Positions 1-14,337 of a stretch of DNA of 64,000 bases are shown piece by piece. A program made the position numbers and the translations under genes. Every line of letters begins with the position of its first letter. Positions within the stretch are counted from its first letter, which is position 1. Origin of the DNA: Siphonodentalium dalli (taxonomy: Eukaryota; Mollusca; Scaphopoda; Gadilida; Siphonodentaliidae); assembly GCA_032622095.1 (NCBI GenBank), contig CP136066.1, positions 230,952,961 to 231,016,960 on the forward strand, given 5' to 3'. A model generated the notes under the pieces. It was given only the letters and a program-made list of their open reading frames with translations. It was not told the DNA's origin and made no database searches.

Positions 1-1512
1 TTAACGACAACCTTTCGCACTTTGCAAGATAAATCTTTTACAAATCCGTGGATACCAAATTTATTACGATTGGACGTCGGGAACATGACGTACTAATTGA
101 AATAATCTCGAGGGGTGTAAACCCCAAAAAACCACTCTAGATATCTTTCGGAAGACAGTTTATTACGGGAGTTTATCATTGCGCACTACAATACGGTCGA
201 AAGTTTGGCTGTGTTTGAATGCATGTGGTCGGATGTCTATAAACATTTCTGATGGCAACATTTGCATTTTCCAAGACAAATCTTTTACCAATCTGTGGAT
301 ACCAAATTTATTGCGATTGGATCGGGGACATGGCGTACTAATTGAAATAATCTCGAGGGATATAAGCCCTAAATAACTCCTCTAGATATATTTCGGAAGA
401 GTGTTTATTACGGGAGTTTATCATTGCGCACTAAAATACGGGCTGTGTTTAGATGACTTTGGTGGGTTTTCTATCAACATTTTTAGCTGCAGCTTTATGT
501 ATGTTGCCAGCTCAGTCTGGCCGATTTATGGCTATGAAATTTATTACGATCGGACATCGAGAACTTGTCATATTAATCGATACAAATCCAAACTACAAAC
601 TATTATCGAAAGTTTGGCTGTGTTTGCATGCCTGTCGTCGGATTTCTGTTAATATTTTTAACGACAACTATTCGCACTTTGCAAGATAAATCTTTTACAA
701 ATCCGTGGATACCAAATTTATTTCGATTGGACTTCGGCAACATGACGTACTAATTGAAATAATCTCGAGGGGCATAAACCCCAAAAAACACACTAGATAT
801 ATTTCGGAAGACAGTTTATTACGGGAGTTTATCATTGCGCACTACAATACGGTCGAACGTTTGGCTGTGTTTGAATGCCTGTCGTCGGATTTCTATAAAT
901 AGTTTAGCGGCAATGTGTTGCATTTTGCAAGATAAATATTTCACCAATCAGCGGATACAAAATTTATTACGATTGGACATCGGGAACATGACGGACTAAT
1001 TGAAATAATCTCGAGGGGTATAAACCCCAAATAACCCCATTAGATATATTTCGGAAGACAGTTTATTACGGGAGTTTATCATTGCGCATTGCAATACGGG
1101 CTGTGTTTAGGTAACTTTTGTGGGTTTTCTATAAACATTTTAGCTGCAGATTTTTGTACGTTGCAAGTTCAGTCTCTGGCCGATTCACGGGTATGAAATT
1201 GAATACGATCGGACATCGTGAACTTGTCATATTAATCGATACAAATCCAAACTACAAATATATTGGTCGAAAGTTTGGTTGTGTTTGCATGCCTGTCATC
1301 GGATTTCTATAAATATCTTTAGCGGCAACCTTTGGGATTTTCCAAGTAAATCTTCTACCAATCCGTGGATACCAAATTTATTACGATGGGACCGGGAACA
1401 TGACGTACTTATTGAAATAATCTCGAGGGGTATAAACCCCATATAACCCCACTATATATATTTCGGAAGACAGTTTATTACGGGAGTTTATTATTGCGCA
1501 CTACAATACGGG

Positions 1513-4500
1513 TGACTTTTGTGGGTTTTCTATAAACATTTATACCTGTTGCATGTTCAGTCTCTGGCCGATTCATGGGTATGAAATTTATGACGATCGG
1601 ACATCGGGAATTCGTCATATTAAGCGATACAAACCCAAACTAGAAATGTATTGGTCGAAAGTTTGGCTGTGTTTGAACGCCTGTCGTCGGATTTCTATAA
1701 ATATTTAGCGGCAACGTTTTGTGTGTTGCAAGATAAAACTTTTACCAATCCGTGGATATACAATTCATTACGATTGGACATCGGTAACATAACGTACTAA
1801 TTGAAATAATGTCCAGGGGTATAAACCTCAAATAACCCCACCAGATATATTTCGGAAGACAGTTTATTACGGGAGTTTATCATTGCGCACTACAATACGG
1901 GCTGTGTTTAGGTGACTTTTGTGGTGGCTTTTCTATAAACAGTTTTAGCGGCAAATTTGTGCATGTTGCATGTTAGTCTCTGTCCGATTCACGGGTATGA
2001 AATTATAACGATCGGACATCTGGAATTTGGTATATTAATCGATACAAACCCAAACTATAAATGTATTTGTCGAAAGTTTGGCTGTGTTTGAATGCCTGTC
2101 GTCGAATTTCTATAAACATTTTAGCAATCCGGAATATAAAACTTATTACGGTTGGACGTCGGTAACATGACTTACTAATTGAAATAATCTCGAGGGGTAT
2201 AAACCTCAAATAACCCCACTAGATATATTTCGGAAGACGGTTTATTACGGAAGTTTATCATTGCGAACTACAATATGGTCGAAAGTTTGGTTGTGTTTGA
2301 GTGCCTGTCATCGGATTTATATAAATATTTTTAACGGCATCCTTTTGCATGTTGTAACATAGATCTTTTACCAATCAGTGGATACCAAATTTATTATGAT
2401 CGGACGTCGGGAAAATGACGTACTAATTTAAATAATCTCGGAGGGTATAAACCCAAAATAACCCCACTAGATATATTTCGGAAGACAGTTTATTACGGGA
2501 GTTTATCATTCCGAACTACAATATGGTCGAAAGTTTGGTTGTGTTTTAACGACAACCTTTCGCCCTTTGCAAGATAAATCTTTTACAAATCCGTGGATAC
2601 CAAATTTATTACGATTGGACGTCGGGAACATGACGTACTAATTGAAATAATCTCGAGGGGTGTAAACCCCAAAAAACCACACTAGATATCTTTCGGAAGA
2701 CAGTTTATTACGGGAGTTTATCATTGCGCACTACAATACGGTCGAAAGTTTGGCTGTGTTTGAATGCACGTCGTCGGATGTCTATAAACATTTTTGATGG
2801 CAACATTTTGCATTTTCCAAGACAAATCTTTTACCAATCTGTGGATACCAAATTTATTACGATTGGACCGGGAACATGACGTACTTATTGAAATAATCTC
2901 GAGGGGTATAAACCCCATATAACCCTACTATATATATTTCGGAAGACAGTTTATTACGGGAGTTTATTATTGCGCACAATACGGGCTGTGTTTATGTGAC
3001 TTTTGTGGGTTTTCTATAAACATTTATACCTGTTGCATGTTCAGTCTCTGGCCGATTCATGGGTATGAAATTTATGACGATCGGACATCGGGAACTCGTC
3101 ATATTAAGCGATACAAACCCAAACTAGAAATGTATTGGTCGAAAGTTTGGCTGTGTTTGAACGCCTGTCGTCGGATTTCTATAAATATTTAGCGGCAACG
3201 TTTTGTGTGTTGCAAGATAAAACTTTTACCAATCCGTGGATATACAATTCATTACGATTGGACATCGGTAACATAACGTACTAATTGAAATAATGTCCAG
3301 GGGTATAAACCTCAAATAACCCCACCAGATATATTTCGGAAGACAGTTTATTACGGGAGTTTATCATTACGCACTACAATACGGGCTGTGTTTAGGTGAC
3401 TTTTGTGGGTTTTCTATAAATGTTTTAGTTGCAACTTTTGGGATATGGCAAGGTCAGTCTATGGCCGATTCATGGGTATTAAAGATATTACGATCAGACA
3501 TCAGGAACTTTTGGATGTGGCAAGCTCAGTCTCTGGCTGATTCATGGGTATGAAATTTATTACGATCGGACATCTGGAACTTGTCATATTAATCGATACA
3601 AACCCAAACAAGAAATGTATTTAGCCGCAATCTTTTGCATTTTGCAAGATAAATCTTTTAACAATCTGCGGATACCAAATGTATTGCGATTGGACCGGGA
3701 ACATGACGTACTAATTGAAATAATCTCGAGGGGTATAAACCCCATATAACCCCACTATAAATATTTCGGAAGACAGTTTATTACGGGAGTTTATTATTGC
3801 GCACTACAATACGGGCTGTGTTTAGGTGACTTTTGTGGGTTTTCTATAAACATTTATACCTGTTGCATGTTCAGTCTCTGGCCGATTCATGGGTATGAAA
3901 TTTATGACGATCGGACATCGGGAATTCGTCATATTAAGCGATACAAACCCAAACTAGAAATGTATTGGTCGAAAGTTTGGCTGTGTTTGAACGCCTGTCG
4001 TCGGATTTCTATAAATATTTAGCGGCAACGTTTTGTGTGTTGCAAGATAAAACTTTTACCAATCCGTGGATATACAATTCATTACGATTGGACATCGGTA
4101 ACATAACGTACTAATTGAAATAATGTCCAGGGGTATAAACCTCAAATAACCCCACCAGATATATTTCGGAAGACAGTTTATTACGGGAGTTTATCATTGC
4201 GCACTACAATACGGGCTGTGTTTAGGTGACTTTTGTGGTGGCTTTTCTATAAACAGTTTTAGCGGCAAATTTGTGCATGTTGCATGTTAGTCTCTGTCCG
4301 ATTCACGGGTATGAATTATAACGATCGGACATCTGGAATTTGGTATATTAATCGATACAAACCCAAACTATAAATGTATTTGTCGAAAGTTTGGCTGTGT
4401 TTGAATGCCTGTCGTCGAATTTCTATAAACATTTTAGCAATCCGGAATATAAATCTTATTACGGTTGGACGTCGGTAACATGACTTACTAATTGAAATAA

Positions 4501-5240
4501 TCTCGAGGGGTATAAACCTCAAATAACCCCACTAGATATATTTCGGAAGACGGTTTATTACGGAAGTTTATCATTGCGAACTACAATATGGTCGAAAGTT
4601 TGGTTGTGTTTGAGTGCCTGTCATCGGATTTATATAAATATTTTTAACGGCATCCTTTTGCATGTTGTAACATAGATCTTTTACCAATCAGTGGATACCA
4701 AATTTATTATGATCGGACGTCGGGAAAATGACGTACTAATTTAAATAATCTCGAAGGGTATAAACCCAAAATAACCCCACTAGATATATTTCGGAAGACA
4801 GTTTATTACGGGAGTTTATCATTCCGAACTACAATATGGTCGAAAGTTTGGTTGTGTTTTAACGACAACCTTTCGCCCTTTGCAAGATAAATCTTTTACA
4901 AATCCGTGGATACCAAATTTATTACGATTGGACGTCGGGAACATGACGTACTAATTGAAATAATCTCGAGGGGTGTAAACCCCAAAAAACCACACTAGAT
5001 ATCTTTCGGAAGACAGTTTATTACGGGAGTTTATCATTGCGCACTACAATACGGTCGAAAGTTTGGCTGTGTTTGAATGCACGTCGTCGGATGTCTATAA
5101 ACATTTTTGATGGCAACATTTTGCATTTTCCAAGACAAATCTTTTACCAATCTGTGGATACCAAATTTATTACGATTGGACCGGGAACATGACGTACTTA
5201 TTGAAATAATCTCGAGGGGTATAAACCCCATATAACCCCA
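1513..5240. repeat. Higher-order duplication, period about 2,314 bp, in satellite 1
   Basis: The blocks at about 1513-2940 and 3827-5240 match almost base for base at an offset of 2,313-2,314 bp. Shared private variants include an A half reading TGGAATTTGGTATATTAATC and a B half reading AGCAATCCGGAATATAAA. The offset changes by one at a single-base deletion near 4315. The identity is far higher than between neighbouring dimers, so this is a recent multi-dimer duplication. Parts of the same block recur around 5640-6060 at another offset. Confidence 0.85.
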
Positions 5241-6459
5241 CTATATATATTTCGGAAGACAGTTTATTACGGGAGTTTATTATTGCGCACAATACGGGCT
5301 GTGTTTAGGTGACTTTTGTGGGTTTTCTATAAACATTTATACCTGTTGCATGTTCAGTCTCTGGCTGATTCATGGGTATGAAATTTATTACGATCGGACA
5401 TCTGGAACTTGTCATATTAATCGATACAAACCCAAACAAGAAATGTATTTAGCCGCAATCTTTTGCATTTTGCAAGATAAATCTTTTAACAATCTGCGGA
5501 TACCAAATGTATTACGATTGGACCGGGAACATGACGTACTAATTGAAATAATCTCGAGGGGTATAAACCCCATATAACCCCACTATAAATATTTCGGAAG
5601 ACAGTTTATTACGGGAGTTTATTATTGCGCACTACAATACGGGCTGTGTTTAGGTGACTTTTGTGGGTTTTCTATAAACATTTATACCTGTTGCATGTTC
5701 AGTCTCTGGCCGATTCATGGGTATGAAATTTATGACGATCGGACATCGGGAACTCGTCATATTAAGCGATACAAACCCAAACTAGAAATGTATTGGTCGA
5801 AAGTTTGGCTGTGTTTGAACGCCTGTCGTCGGATTTCTATAAATATTTAGCGGCAACGTTTTGTGTGTTGCAAGATAAAACTTTTACTAATCCGTGGATA
5901 TACAATTCATTACGATTGGACATCGGTAACATGACGTGCTAATTGAAATAATGTCCAGGGGTATAAACCTCAAATAACCCCACCAGATATATTTCGGAAG
6001 ACAGTTTATTACGGGAGTTTATCATTGCGCACTACAATACGGGCTGTGTGGGTTTTCTATAAATGTTTTAGTAGCAACTTTTGGGATATGGCAAGGTCAG
6101 TCTATGGCCGATTCATGGGTATTAAAGATATTACGATCAGACATCAGGAACTTTTGGATGTGGCAAGCTCAGTCTCTGGCTGATTCATGGGTATGAAATT
6201 TATTACGATCGGACATCTGGAACTTGTCATATTAATCGATACAAACCCAAACAAGAAATGTATTTAACTGCAATCTTTTGCATTTTGCAAGATAAATCTT
6301 TTAACAATCCGCGGATACTAAATTTATTACGATTGAACCGGGAACATGACGTACTAATTGAAATAATCTCGAGGGGTATAAACCCCAAATAACCCCACTA
6401 GATATATTTCGGAAGACAGTTTATTACGGGAGTATATCATTGCGCACTACAATACGGGC

Positions 6460-9400
6460 TGTGTTTAGGTGACTTTTGTGGGTTTTCTATAAACATTTTA
6501 GCGGCAGATTTTTGTACGTTGCAAGTTCAGTCTCTGGCCGATTCATTGGTATGAAATTGATTACGATCGGACATTAGGAACTTGTCATATTAATCGATAC
6601 AAATCCAAACTACAAATATATTGGTCGAAAGTTTGGTTGTGTTTGAATGCCTGTCGTCGGATTTCTATAAATATTTTTAACGGCAACCTTTTGCATTTTG
6701 CAAGATAAATCTTTTACCAATCCATGGATACCAAAATTATTACGATTGGTCCGGGAACATGACGTACTAATTGAATTTCGGAAGACAGTTTATTACGGGA
6801 GTTTATCATTGCGCACTATAATACGGGTGTGTTTGGGTGACTTTTGAGGGGGTTTTTATAAACATTTTTAGCGGCAAATTTGAGTGTGCTGCAAGTTCAG
6901 TCTCTGGCCGATTCGTGGGTATGAAATTTATTACTATCGGACATCGGATTACGATTGGACGTCGGGAACATCACGTACTAATTGAAATAATCTCGAGGGG
7001 TATAAACATCAAATAACCCCACTAGATATATTTCGGAAGACAGTTTATTACGGGAGTTTATCATTGCGCATTTCTGTAAATATTTTTAACGGCAACCTTT
7101 TGCATATATTTCAAGACAAATCTTTTACCAATCCATGGATACCAAAGTTATTACGATTGGGCGTCGGGAACATAACGTACAAACTGAAACCCCACTAGAT
7201 ATATTTCGAAAGACAGTTTATTACGGGAGTTTATCATTGCGCACTACAATACGGGCTGTGTTTAGGTGACTTTTGTGGGTTTTCTATAAACATTTATATC
7301 TGTTGCATTTTCAGTCTCTGGCCGATTCATGGGTATGAAATTTATGACGATCCGACATCGGGAACTTGTCATATTAAGCGATACGACCCCAAACTAGAAT
7401 GTATTGGTCGAAAGTTTGGCTGTATTTGAATGCTTGTCGTCGGATTTCTATAAATATTTTTAACGGCAACCTTTTGGATTTTCCAAGACAAATCTTTTAC
7501 CAATCCGTGGATACCAAATTTATTACGATTGGACCGGGAACATGACGTACTTATTGAAATAATCTCGAGGGGTATAAACCCCATATAACCCCACTATATA
7601 TATTTCGGAAGACAGTTTATTACGGGAGTTTATTATTGCGCACTACAATACGGGCTGTGTTTAGGTGACTTTTGTGGGTTTTCTATAAACATTTATACCT
7701 GTTGCATGTTCAGTCTCTGGCCGATTCATGGGTATGAAATTTATGACGATCGGACATCGGGAACTCGTCATATTAAGCGATACAAACCCAAACTAGAAAT
7801 GTATTGATCGAAAGTTTGGCTGTGTTTGAACGCCTGTCGTCGGATTTCTATAAATATTTGAACGGCAACGTTTTGCCTATTGCAAGATAAATCTTTTACC
7901 AATCCGTTGATAACAAATATATTACGATTGGACGTCGTGAACATGCCGTAATAATTGAAATAATCTCGAGGGATATAAACTCCAAATAACCCCACTAGAT
8001 ATATTTCGGAAGACAGTTTATTACTGGAGTGTATCATTGCGCACTACACAATACCGGCTGTGTTTAGGTGACTTTTGTGGGTCCTCTATAAATAATTTTA
8101 ATGGCAAATTTTTGGATGTGGCAAGTTCAGTCTCTGGCCGATTGATGGGTATGAAATTTATTACGATCGGACATCCGTTCTGGAACTTGTCATATTAATC
8201 GATAGAAACCCAAACAAGAAATGTATTGGTTGAAAGTTTGGTTATGTTTGAATGCATGTCGTCGGATTTCTATAAATATTTTTAACGGCAACGTTTTAGA
8301 TGTTGCAAGATAAATCTTTTACCAATCCGTGGATACAAAATTGGTGCTTTTCTATAAACATTTTTATTGGCAGATTTTTGTATGTTGCAAGTTCAGTCTC
8401 TGGCCGATTCATGGGTATGAAATTTATTACGACCTGACATCGGGAACTTGTGAATTCTGTGGGGAAAAAATTTCCATTGAATATCAAATATCTCGCGCAA
8501 AAATTTAATAAACACTCAAAATACATTAAAAATAATAATATAATTGATGCGCAAATTATCACACGGTGTTGTATCGCGTTTTTACACAATGTTCGCGCCA
8601 TGAAAAGATCGAGAAACGCTGATTTGGACAACGTGCACATTACGTCAATCAAGATATGTATCTTAAGGGGTTCGCCAAATCACAATGATAAATTACTATA
8701 GAAAACATTGTCAATAGATTGCTCTTACATGTTTTAAGATATCGAACTGAAATTTGGTAGTGAGGAGTTTTTCGACGCGCTGAATTCGATGAAATTGTCA
8801 CCGGGTTACTCCGATGGCCCAAAATGTGTCATTGACGTGGTACATATAGCTGCATGTATACCACACGAACGGGAATCTAGTATACGCAGCACAATGTCCA
8901 GGGGTATAAACCTCAAATAACCCCACCAGATATATTTCGGAAGACAGTTTATTACTGGAGTTTATCATTGCGCACTACAATACGGGCTGTGTTTAGGTGA
9001 CTTTTGTGGGTTTTCTATAAACATTTTAGCGGCAGATTTTTGTACGTTGCAAGTTCAGTCTCTGGCCGATTCATTGGTATGAAATTGATTACGATCGGAC
9101 ATTAGGAACTTGTCATATTAATCGATACAAATCCAAACTACAAATATATTGGTCGAAAGTTTGGTTGTGTTTGAATGCCTGTTGTCGGATTTCTATAAAT
9201 ATTTTTAACGGCAACCTTTTGCATTTTGCAAGATAAATCTTTTACCAATCCATGGATACCAAAATTATTACGATTGGTCCGGGAACATGACGTACTAATT
9301 GAATTTCGGAAGACAGTTTATTACGGGAGTTTATCATTGCGCACTATAATACGGGCTGACTTTTGAGGGGGTTTTTATAAACATTTTTAGCGGCAAATTT

Positions 9401-10380
9401 GTGTGTGCTGCAAGTTCAGTCTCTGGCCGATCCGTGGGTATGAAATTTATTACTATCGGACATCGGATTACGATTGGACGTCGGGAACATCACGTACTAA
9501 TTGAAATAATCTCGAGGGGTATATATAAACATCAAATAACCCCACTAGATATATTTCGGAAGACAGTTTATTACGGGAGTTTATCATTGCGCATTTCTGT
9601 AAATATTTTTAACGGCAACCTTTTGCATATATTTCAAGATAAATCTTTTACCAATCCATGGATAACAAAGTTATTACGATTGGGCGTCGGGAACATAACG
9701 TACAAACTGAAACCCCACTAGATATATTTCGAAAGACAGTTTATTACGGGAGTTTATCATTGCGCACTACAATACGGGCTGTTGTTAGGTGACTTTTGTG
9801 GGTTTTATATAAACATTTATACCTGTTGCATGTTCAGTCTCTGGCCGATTCATGGGTATAAAATTTATGACGATCCGACATCGGGAACTTGTCATATTAA
9901 GCGATACGACCCCAAACTAGAATGTATTGGTCGAAAGTTTGGCTGTGTTTGAATGCTTGTCGTCGGATTTCTATAAATATTTTTAACGGCAACCTTTTGG
10001 ATTTTCCAAGACAAATCTTTTACCAATCCGTGGATACCAAATTTATTACGATTGGACCGGGAACATGACGTACTTATTGAAATAATCTCTAGGGGTATAA
10101 ACCCCATATAACCCCACTATATATATTTCGGAAGACAGTTTATTACGTGAGTTTATTATTGCGCACTACAATACGGGCTGTGTTTAGGTGACTTTTGTGG
10201 GTTTTCTATAAACATTTATACCTGTTGCATGTTCAGTCTCTGGCCGATTCATGGGTATGAAATTTATGACGATCGGACATCGGGAACTCGTCATATTAAG
10301 CGATACAAACCCAAACTAGAAATGTATTGGTCGAAAGTTTGGCTGTGTTTGAACGCCTGTCGTCGGATTTCTATAAATAT
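6460..10380. repeat. Second higher-order pair, offset about 2,523-2,528 bp
   Basis: About 6460-7860 and 8985-10380 are near-identical and share private features. These are a fused half reading ACATCGGATTACGATTGGAC, a truncated TGAATTTCGGAAGACAG junction and the AACGTACAAACTGAAACCCC junction. The left copy ends shortly before the unrelated patch at 8452-8891 and the right copy starts just after it. Confidence 0.8.
8452..8891. other. Non-satellite patch inside satellite 1
   Basis: The A half stops at ACATCGGGAACTTGT, and the satellite resumes at 8892 in the middle of a B half (AATGTCCAGGGG). The 440 bp between share no landmark with the array. No flanking target duplication or inverted ends are visible, so the patch replaced satellite sequence and did not insert cleanly. 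It holds overlapping ORFs of 83 codons (plus, 8450-8701) and 118 codons (minus, 8296-8652), neither recognisable. It could be unique DNA trapped by rearrangement, or a fragment of an unknown element. Confidence 0.7.
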
Positions 10381-12239
10381 TTAGCGGCAACGTTTTGTGT
10401 GTTGCAAGATAAAACGTTTACCAATCCGTGTGTATACAATTCATTACGATTGGACATCGGTAACATGACGTACTAATTGAAATAATCTCTAGGGGTATAA
10501 ACCTCAAATAACCCCACCAGATATATTTCGGAAGACAGTTTATTACGGGAGTTTATCATTGCGCACTACAATACGGGCTGTGTTTAGGTGACTTTTGTGG
10601 GTTTTCTATAAATGTTTTAGTAGCAACTTTTGGGATATGGCAAGGTCAGTCTATGGCCGATTCATGGGTATTAAAGATATTACGATCAGACATCAGGACC
10701 TTTTGGATGTGGCAAGCTCAGTCTCTGGCTGATTCATGGGTATGAATTTTTTTACGATCGGACATCTGGAACTTGTCATATTAATCGATACAAACCCAAA
10801 CAAGAAATGTATTTAGCCGCAAGCTTTTGCATTTTTCAAGATAAATCTTTTAACAATCCGCGGATACCAAATTTATTACGATTGGACCGGGAACATGACG
10901 TACTAATTGAAATAATCTCGAGGGGTATAAACCCCAAATAACCCCACTAGATATATTTCGGAAGACAGTTTATTACGGGAGTTTATCATTGCGCAATATA
11001 ATACGGGCTGTGTTTGGGTGAGATCAGTCTCTGGTCGATTCATGGGTTTGAAATATATTACTATCGGACATCGGATGCATGTCATATTAATCGATACAAA
11101 CCCAAACTAGAAATGTATTGGTCGAATGTTTGGCTGTGTTTGAATGCCTGTCGTCGGATTTCTATAAATATTTCCGCGGCAACGTTTTGCATGTTGTAAG
11201 ATCAAACTTTTACCAGTCCGTGGATAAAACATTTATTACGATTGGACGTCGGGAACATCACGTACTAATTGAAATAATCTCGAGGGGTATAAACATCAAA
11301 TAACTCCACTAGATATATTTCGGAAGACAGTTTATTACGGGAGTTTATCATTGCGCATTACAATACGGTCGAAAGTTGGTTGTGTTTTAATGCCTGTCGT
11401 CGGATTTCTATATACATTTTTAACGGCAACCTTTAGAATTTTTCAAGACAAATCTTTTACCAATCCGTGGAAGTCAAATTTATTGCGATTGGATCGGGAA
11501 CATGGCGTACTAATTGAAATAATCTCGAGGGGTATAAACCCCAAATAACCCCACTAGATATATTTCGGTAGATAGTTTCTTACGGGAGTAAGATATATAT
11601 ATATATAAACATTTATACATGTTGCATGTTCAGTCTCTGGCCGATTCATGGGTATGAAATTTATGACGATCGGACATCGGGATCTCGTCACATTAAGCGA
11701 TACAAACCCAAACTAGAAATGTATTGGTCGAATGTTTGGCTGTGTTTGAATGCCTGTCGTCGGATTTCTATAAATATTTTTAAAGGCAACATTTTACAGG
11801 TGCAAGAAAATTCTTTTACCAATCAGTGGAAACCAAATTTATTACGATTGGACGCCGGGAATATGACGGACTAATTGATATAATCTCGAGGGGAATAAAC
11901 CTCAAATCACCCCACCAGATATATTTCTGAAGACAGTTTATTACGGGAGTTTATCATTGCGCATTACAATACGGGCTGTGTTTAGGTGACTTTTGTGGGT
12001 TTTCTATAAACATTTTAATGGCGGATTTGTGTACGTTGCAAGTTCAGTCTCTGGCCGATTCATGGGTATGAAATTTATTACTATCGGACGTCGGGAAAAT
12101 GAAGAACTAATTAAAATAATCTCGAGCGAGTGATATAAACCCCAAACAACTACACTATACATGTAGATATATTTCGGATGACAGTTTATTACAGGAGTTT
12201 ATCATTGCGCACTACAATACGGGCTGTGTTTATATAGGT

Positions 12240-14335
12240 TATTTTTGTGGCTTTTCTATAACCATTTTGGCGGCAAATTTGTGAATTTTGCAAGTTGATT
12301 CAATTGCCGATTCATGGGTATGAAATTTTTGACGATCGGACATCGGGAACTTAATCGATACAAACCCAAAGTAGAAATGTATTGGTCGAAAGTTTGGCCG
12401 TGTTTGAATGCCTGTTGTCGGATTTCTATAAATATTTTAATGGCAAACTTTTGAATGTTGCAAGATAAATCTTTTACCAATCCGTGAATACCAAATTTAT
12501 TACGATTGGTTGTCGGGCACATGACGAACTAATTGAAATAATCTCGAGGGGTATAATCCCCAAATAACACCACTATATATAGATATATTTCGGAAGACAG
12601 TTTATTACGGGAGTTTATAATTGCGCACTAAAATACAGGCCGTGTTTATATGACTTTTGTGGTCTTTCTATAAACATTTTAAGAGGCAGATTTTTGCACG
12701 TTGCAAGCTCAATCTCTGGCCGATGCATGGGTATGACATTGATTACGATCGGACATCGGGAAATTGTCATATTAATCGATTCAAATCCAAACTACAAATG
12801 CATTGGTCGAAAGTTTCGCTGTGTTTGAATGCCTGTCGTCGGATTTCTATAAATATTTTTAACGGCAACCTTTTGCATCTTGCAAGATAATTCGTTTACC
12901 AATCAGCGGATACCAAACATATTACGATTGGACTTCGGAAACATGACGTACTAATTGAAATAACCTTTTGAATTTTGGAAGACAAATCTTTTACCAATCC
13001 ATGTATACCAAATTTATTAAGATTGGACCGGGAACACGACGTACTTATTGAAATAATATCGAGGGGTATAAACCCCATATAACCCCACTAGATATATTTC
13101 GGAAGACAGTTTATTACGAGAGTTCATCATTGCGCTCTACAAAACGGGCTGTGTTTAGGTGACTTTTGTGGCTTTTCTATAAACAGTTTTAGCGGCAAAT
13201 TTGTGCACGTTGCATGGCCAGTCTCTGGCCGATTCATGGGTATGAAATTTTTGACGATCGGACATCGGGAACTTGTCATATTAATCGATTCAAACCCAAA
13301 CTAGAAATGTATTGGTCGAAAGTTTGGCTGTGTTTGAATGCCTGTTGTCGGATTTCTATAAATATTTTAATGGCAAACTTTTGAATGTTGCAAGATAAAT
13401 CTTTTACCAATCCGTGAATACCAAATTTATTACGATTGGATGTCGGGCACATGACGAACTAATTGAAATAATCTAGAGGGGTATAATCCCCAAATAACAC
13501 CACTATATATAGATATATTTCGGAATACAGTTTATTACGGGAGTTTATAATTGCGCACTACAATACAGGCTGTGTTTATATGACTTTTGTGGTCTTTCTA
13601 TAAACATTTTTAGAGGCAGATTTTTGCACGTTGCAAGCTCAATCTCTGGCCGATGCATGGGTATGACATTGATTACGATCGGACATCGGGAAATTGTCAT
13701 ATTAATCGATTCAAATCCAAACTACAAATGCATTGGTCGAAAGTTTCGCTGTGTTTGAATGCCTGTCGTCGGATTTCTATAAATATTTTTAACGGCAACC
13801 TTTTGCATCTTGCAAGATAATTCGTTTACCAATCAGCGGATACCAAACATATTACGATTGGACTTCGGAAACATGACGTACTAATTGAAATAACCTTTTG
13901 AATTTTGGAAGACAAATCTTTTACCAATCCATGTATACCAAATTTATTACGATTGGACCGGGAACACGACGTACTTATTGAAATAATATCGAGGGGTATA
14001 AACCCCATATAACCCCACTAGATATATTTCGGAAGACAGTTTATAACGAGAGTTTATCATTGCGCTCTACAAAACGGGCTGTGTTAAGGTGACTTTTGTG
14101 GCTTTACTATAAACAGTTTTAGCGGCAAATTTGTGCAGGTTGCATGGCCAGTCTCTGGGTATGAAAACTATGACGATCGGACATCGGGAACTTGTCATAT
14201 TAATCGATGCAAACCCAAACTAGAAATGTATTGGTCGAAAGTTTGGCTGTGTTTGAATGCCTGTCGTAGGATTTCTAGAAATATTTTTACCGGCATGCTT
14301 TCGCATGTTGCAAGATAAATCTTTTACCAATCTGT
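12240..14335. repeat. Third higher-order array: 930-bp unit, about 2.3 copies
   Basis: Positions 12361 and 13291 align at an offset of exactly 930, and the match extends for most of that length. Shared variants include ACCTTTTGAATTTTGGAAGAC and TTGCATCTTGCAAGATAATTCG. A third partial copy begins near 14090 and is cut at 14337, where satellite 1 ends against repeat X. Confidence 0.85.
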
Positions 14336-14337
14336 GC

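Larger units (their letters stand above)
1..14337. repeat. Satellite family 1: diverged A/B dimer, about 410 bp
   Basis: The stretch is filled by one degenerate tandem repeat. Landmarks recur throughout: TTATTACGGGAGTTTATC, TTTCGGAAGACAG, AATCTCGAGGGGTATAAACC and GGTCGAAAGTTTGGCTGTG. The full unit is about 410 bp and contains two related halves. In A, CTATAAACATTTTAGCGGC is followed by GTTGCAAGTTCAGTCTCTGG and ATTACGATCGGACATCGGG. In B, CTATAAATATTTTTAACGGC is followed by TTGCAAGATAAATCTTTTACC and ATTACGATTGGACGTCGGG. The halves align along their length, so A and B descend from one monomer of about 205 bp. A short unit of about 245 bp, with most of A missing, alternates with full dimers near the left end. 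The array runs off the left edge. Small ORFs in it recur with the repeat and are not genes. Its chromosomal role (centromeric, heterochromatic or other) cannot be told from sequence alone. Confidence 0.93.

Noticed and set aside
1-14337. Recurring 60-90-codon ORFs as a gene family
   Set aside because: They recur only because the satellite recurs, appear on both strands, and break at repeat indels.
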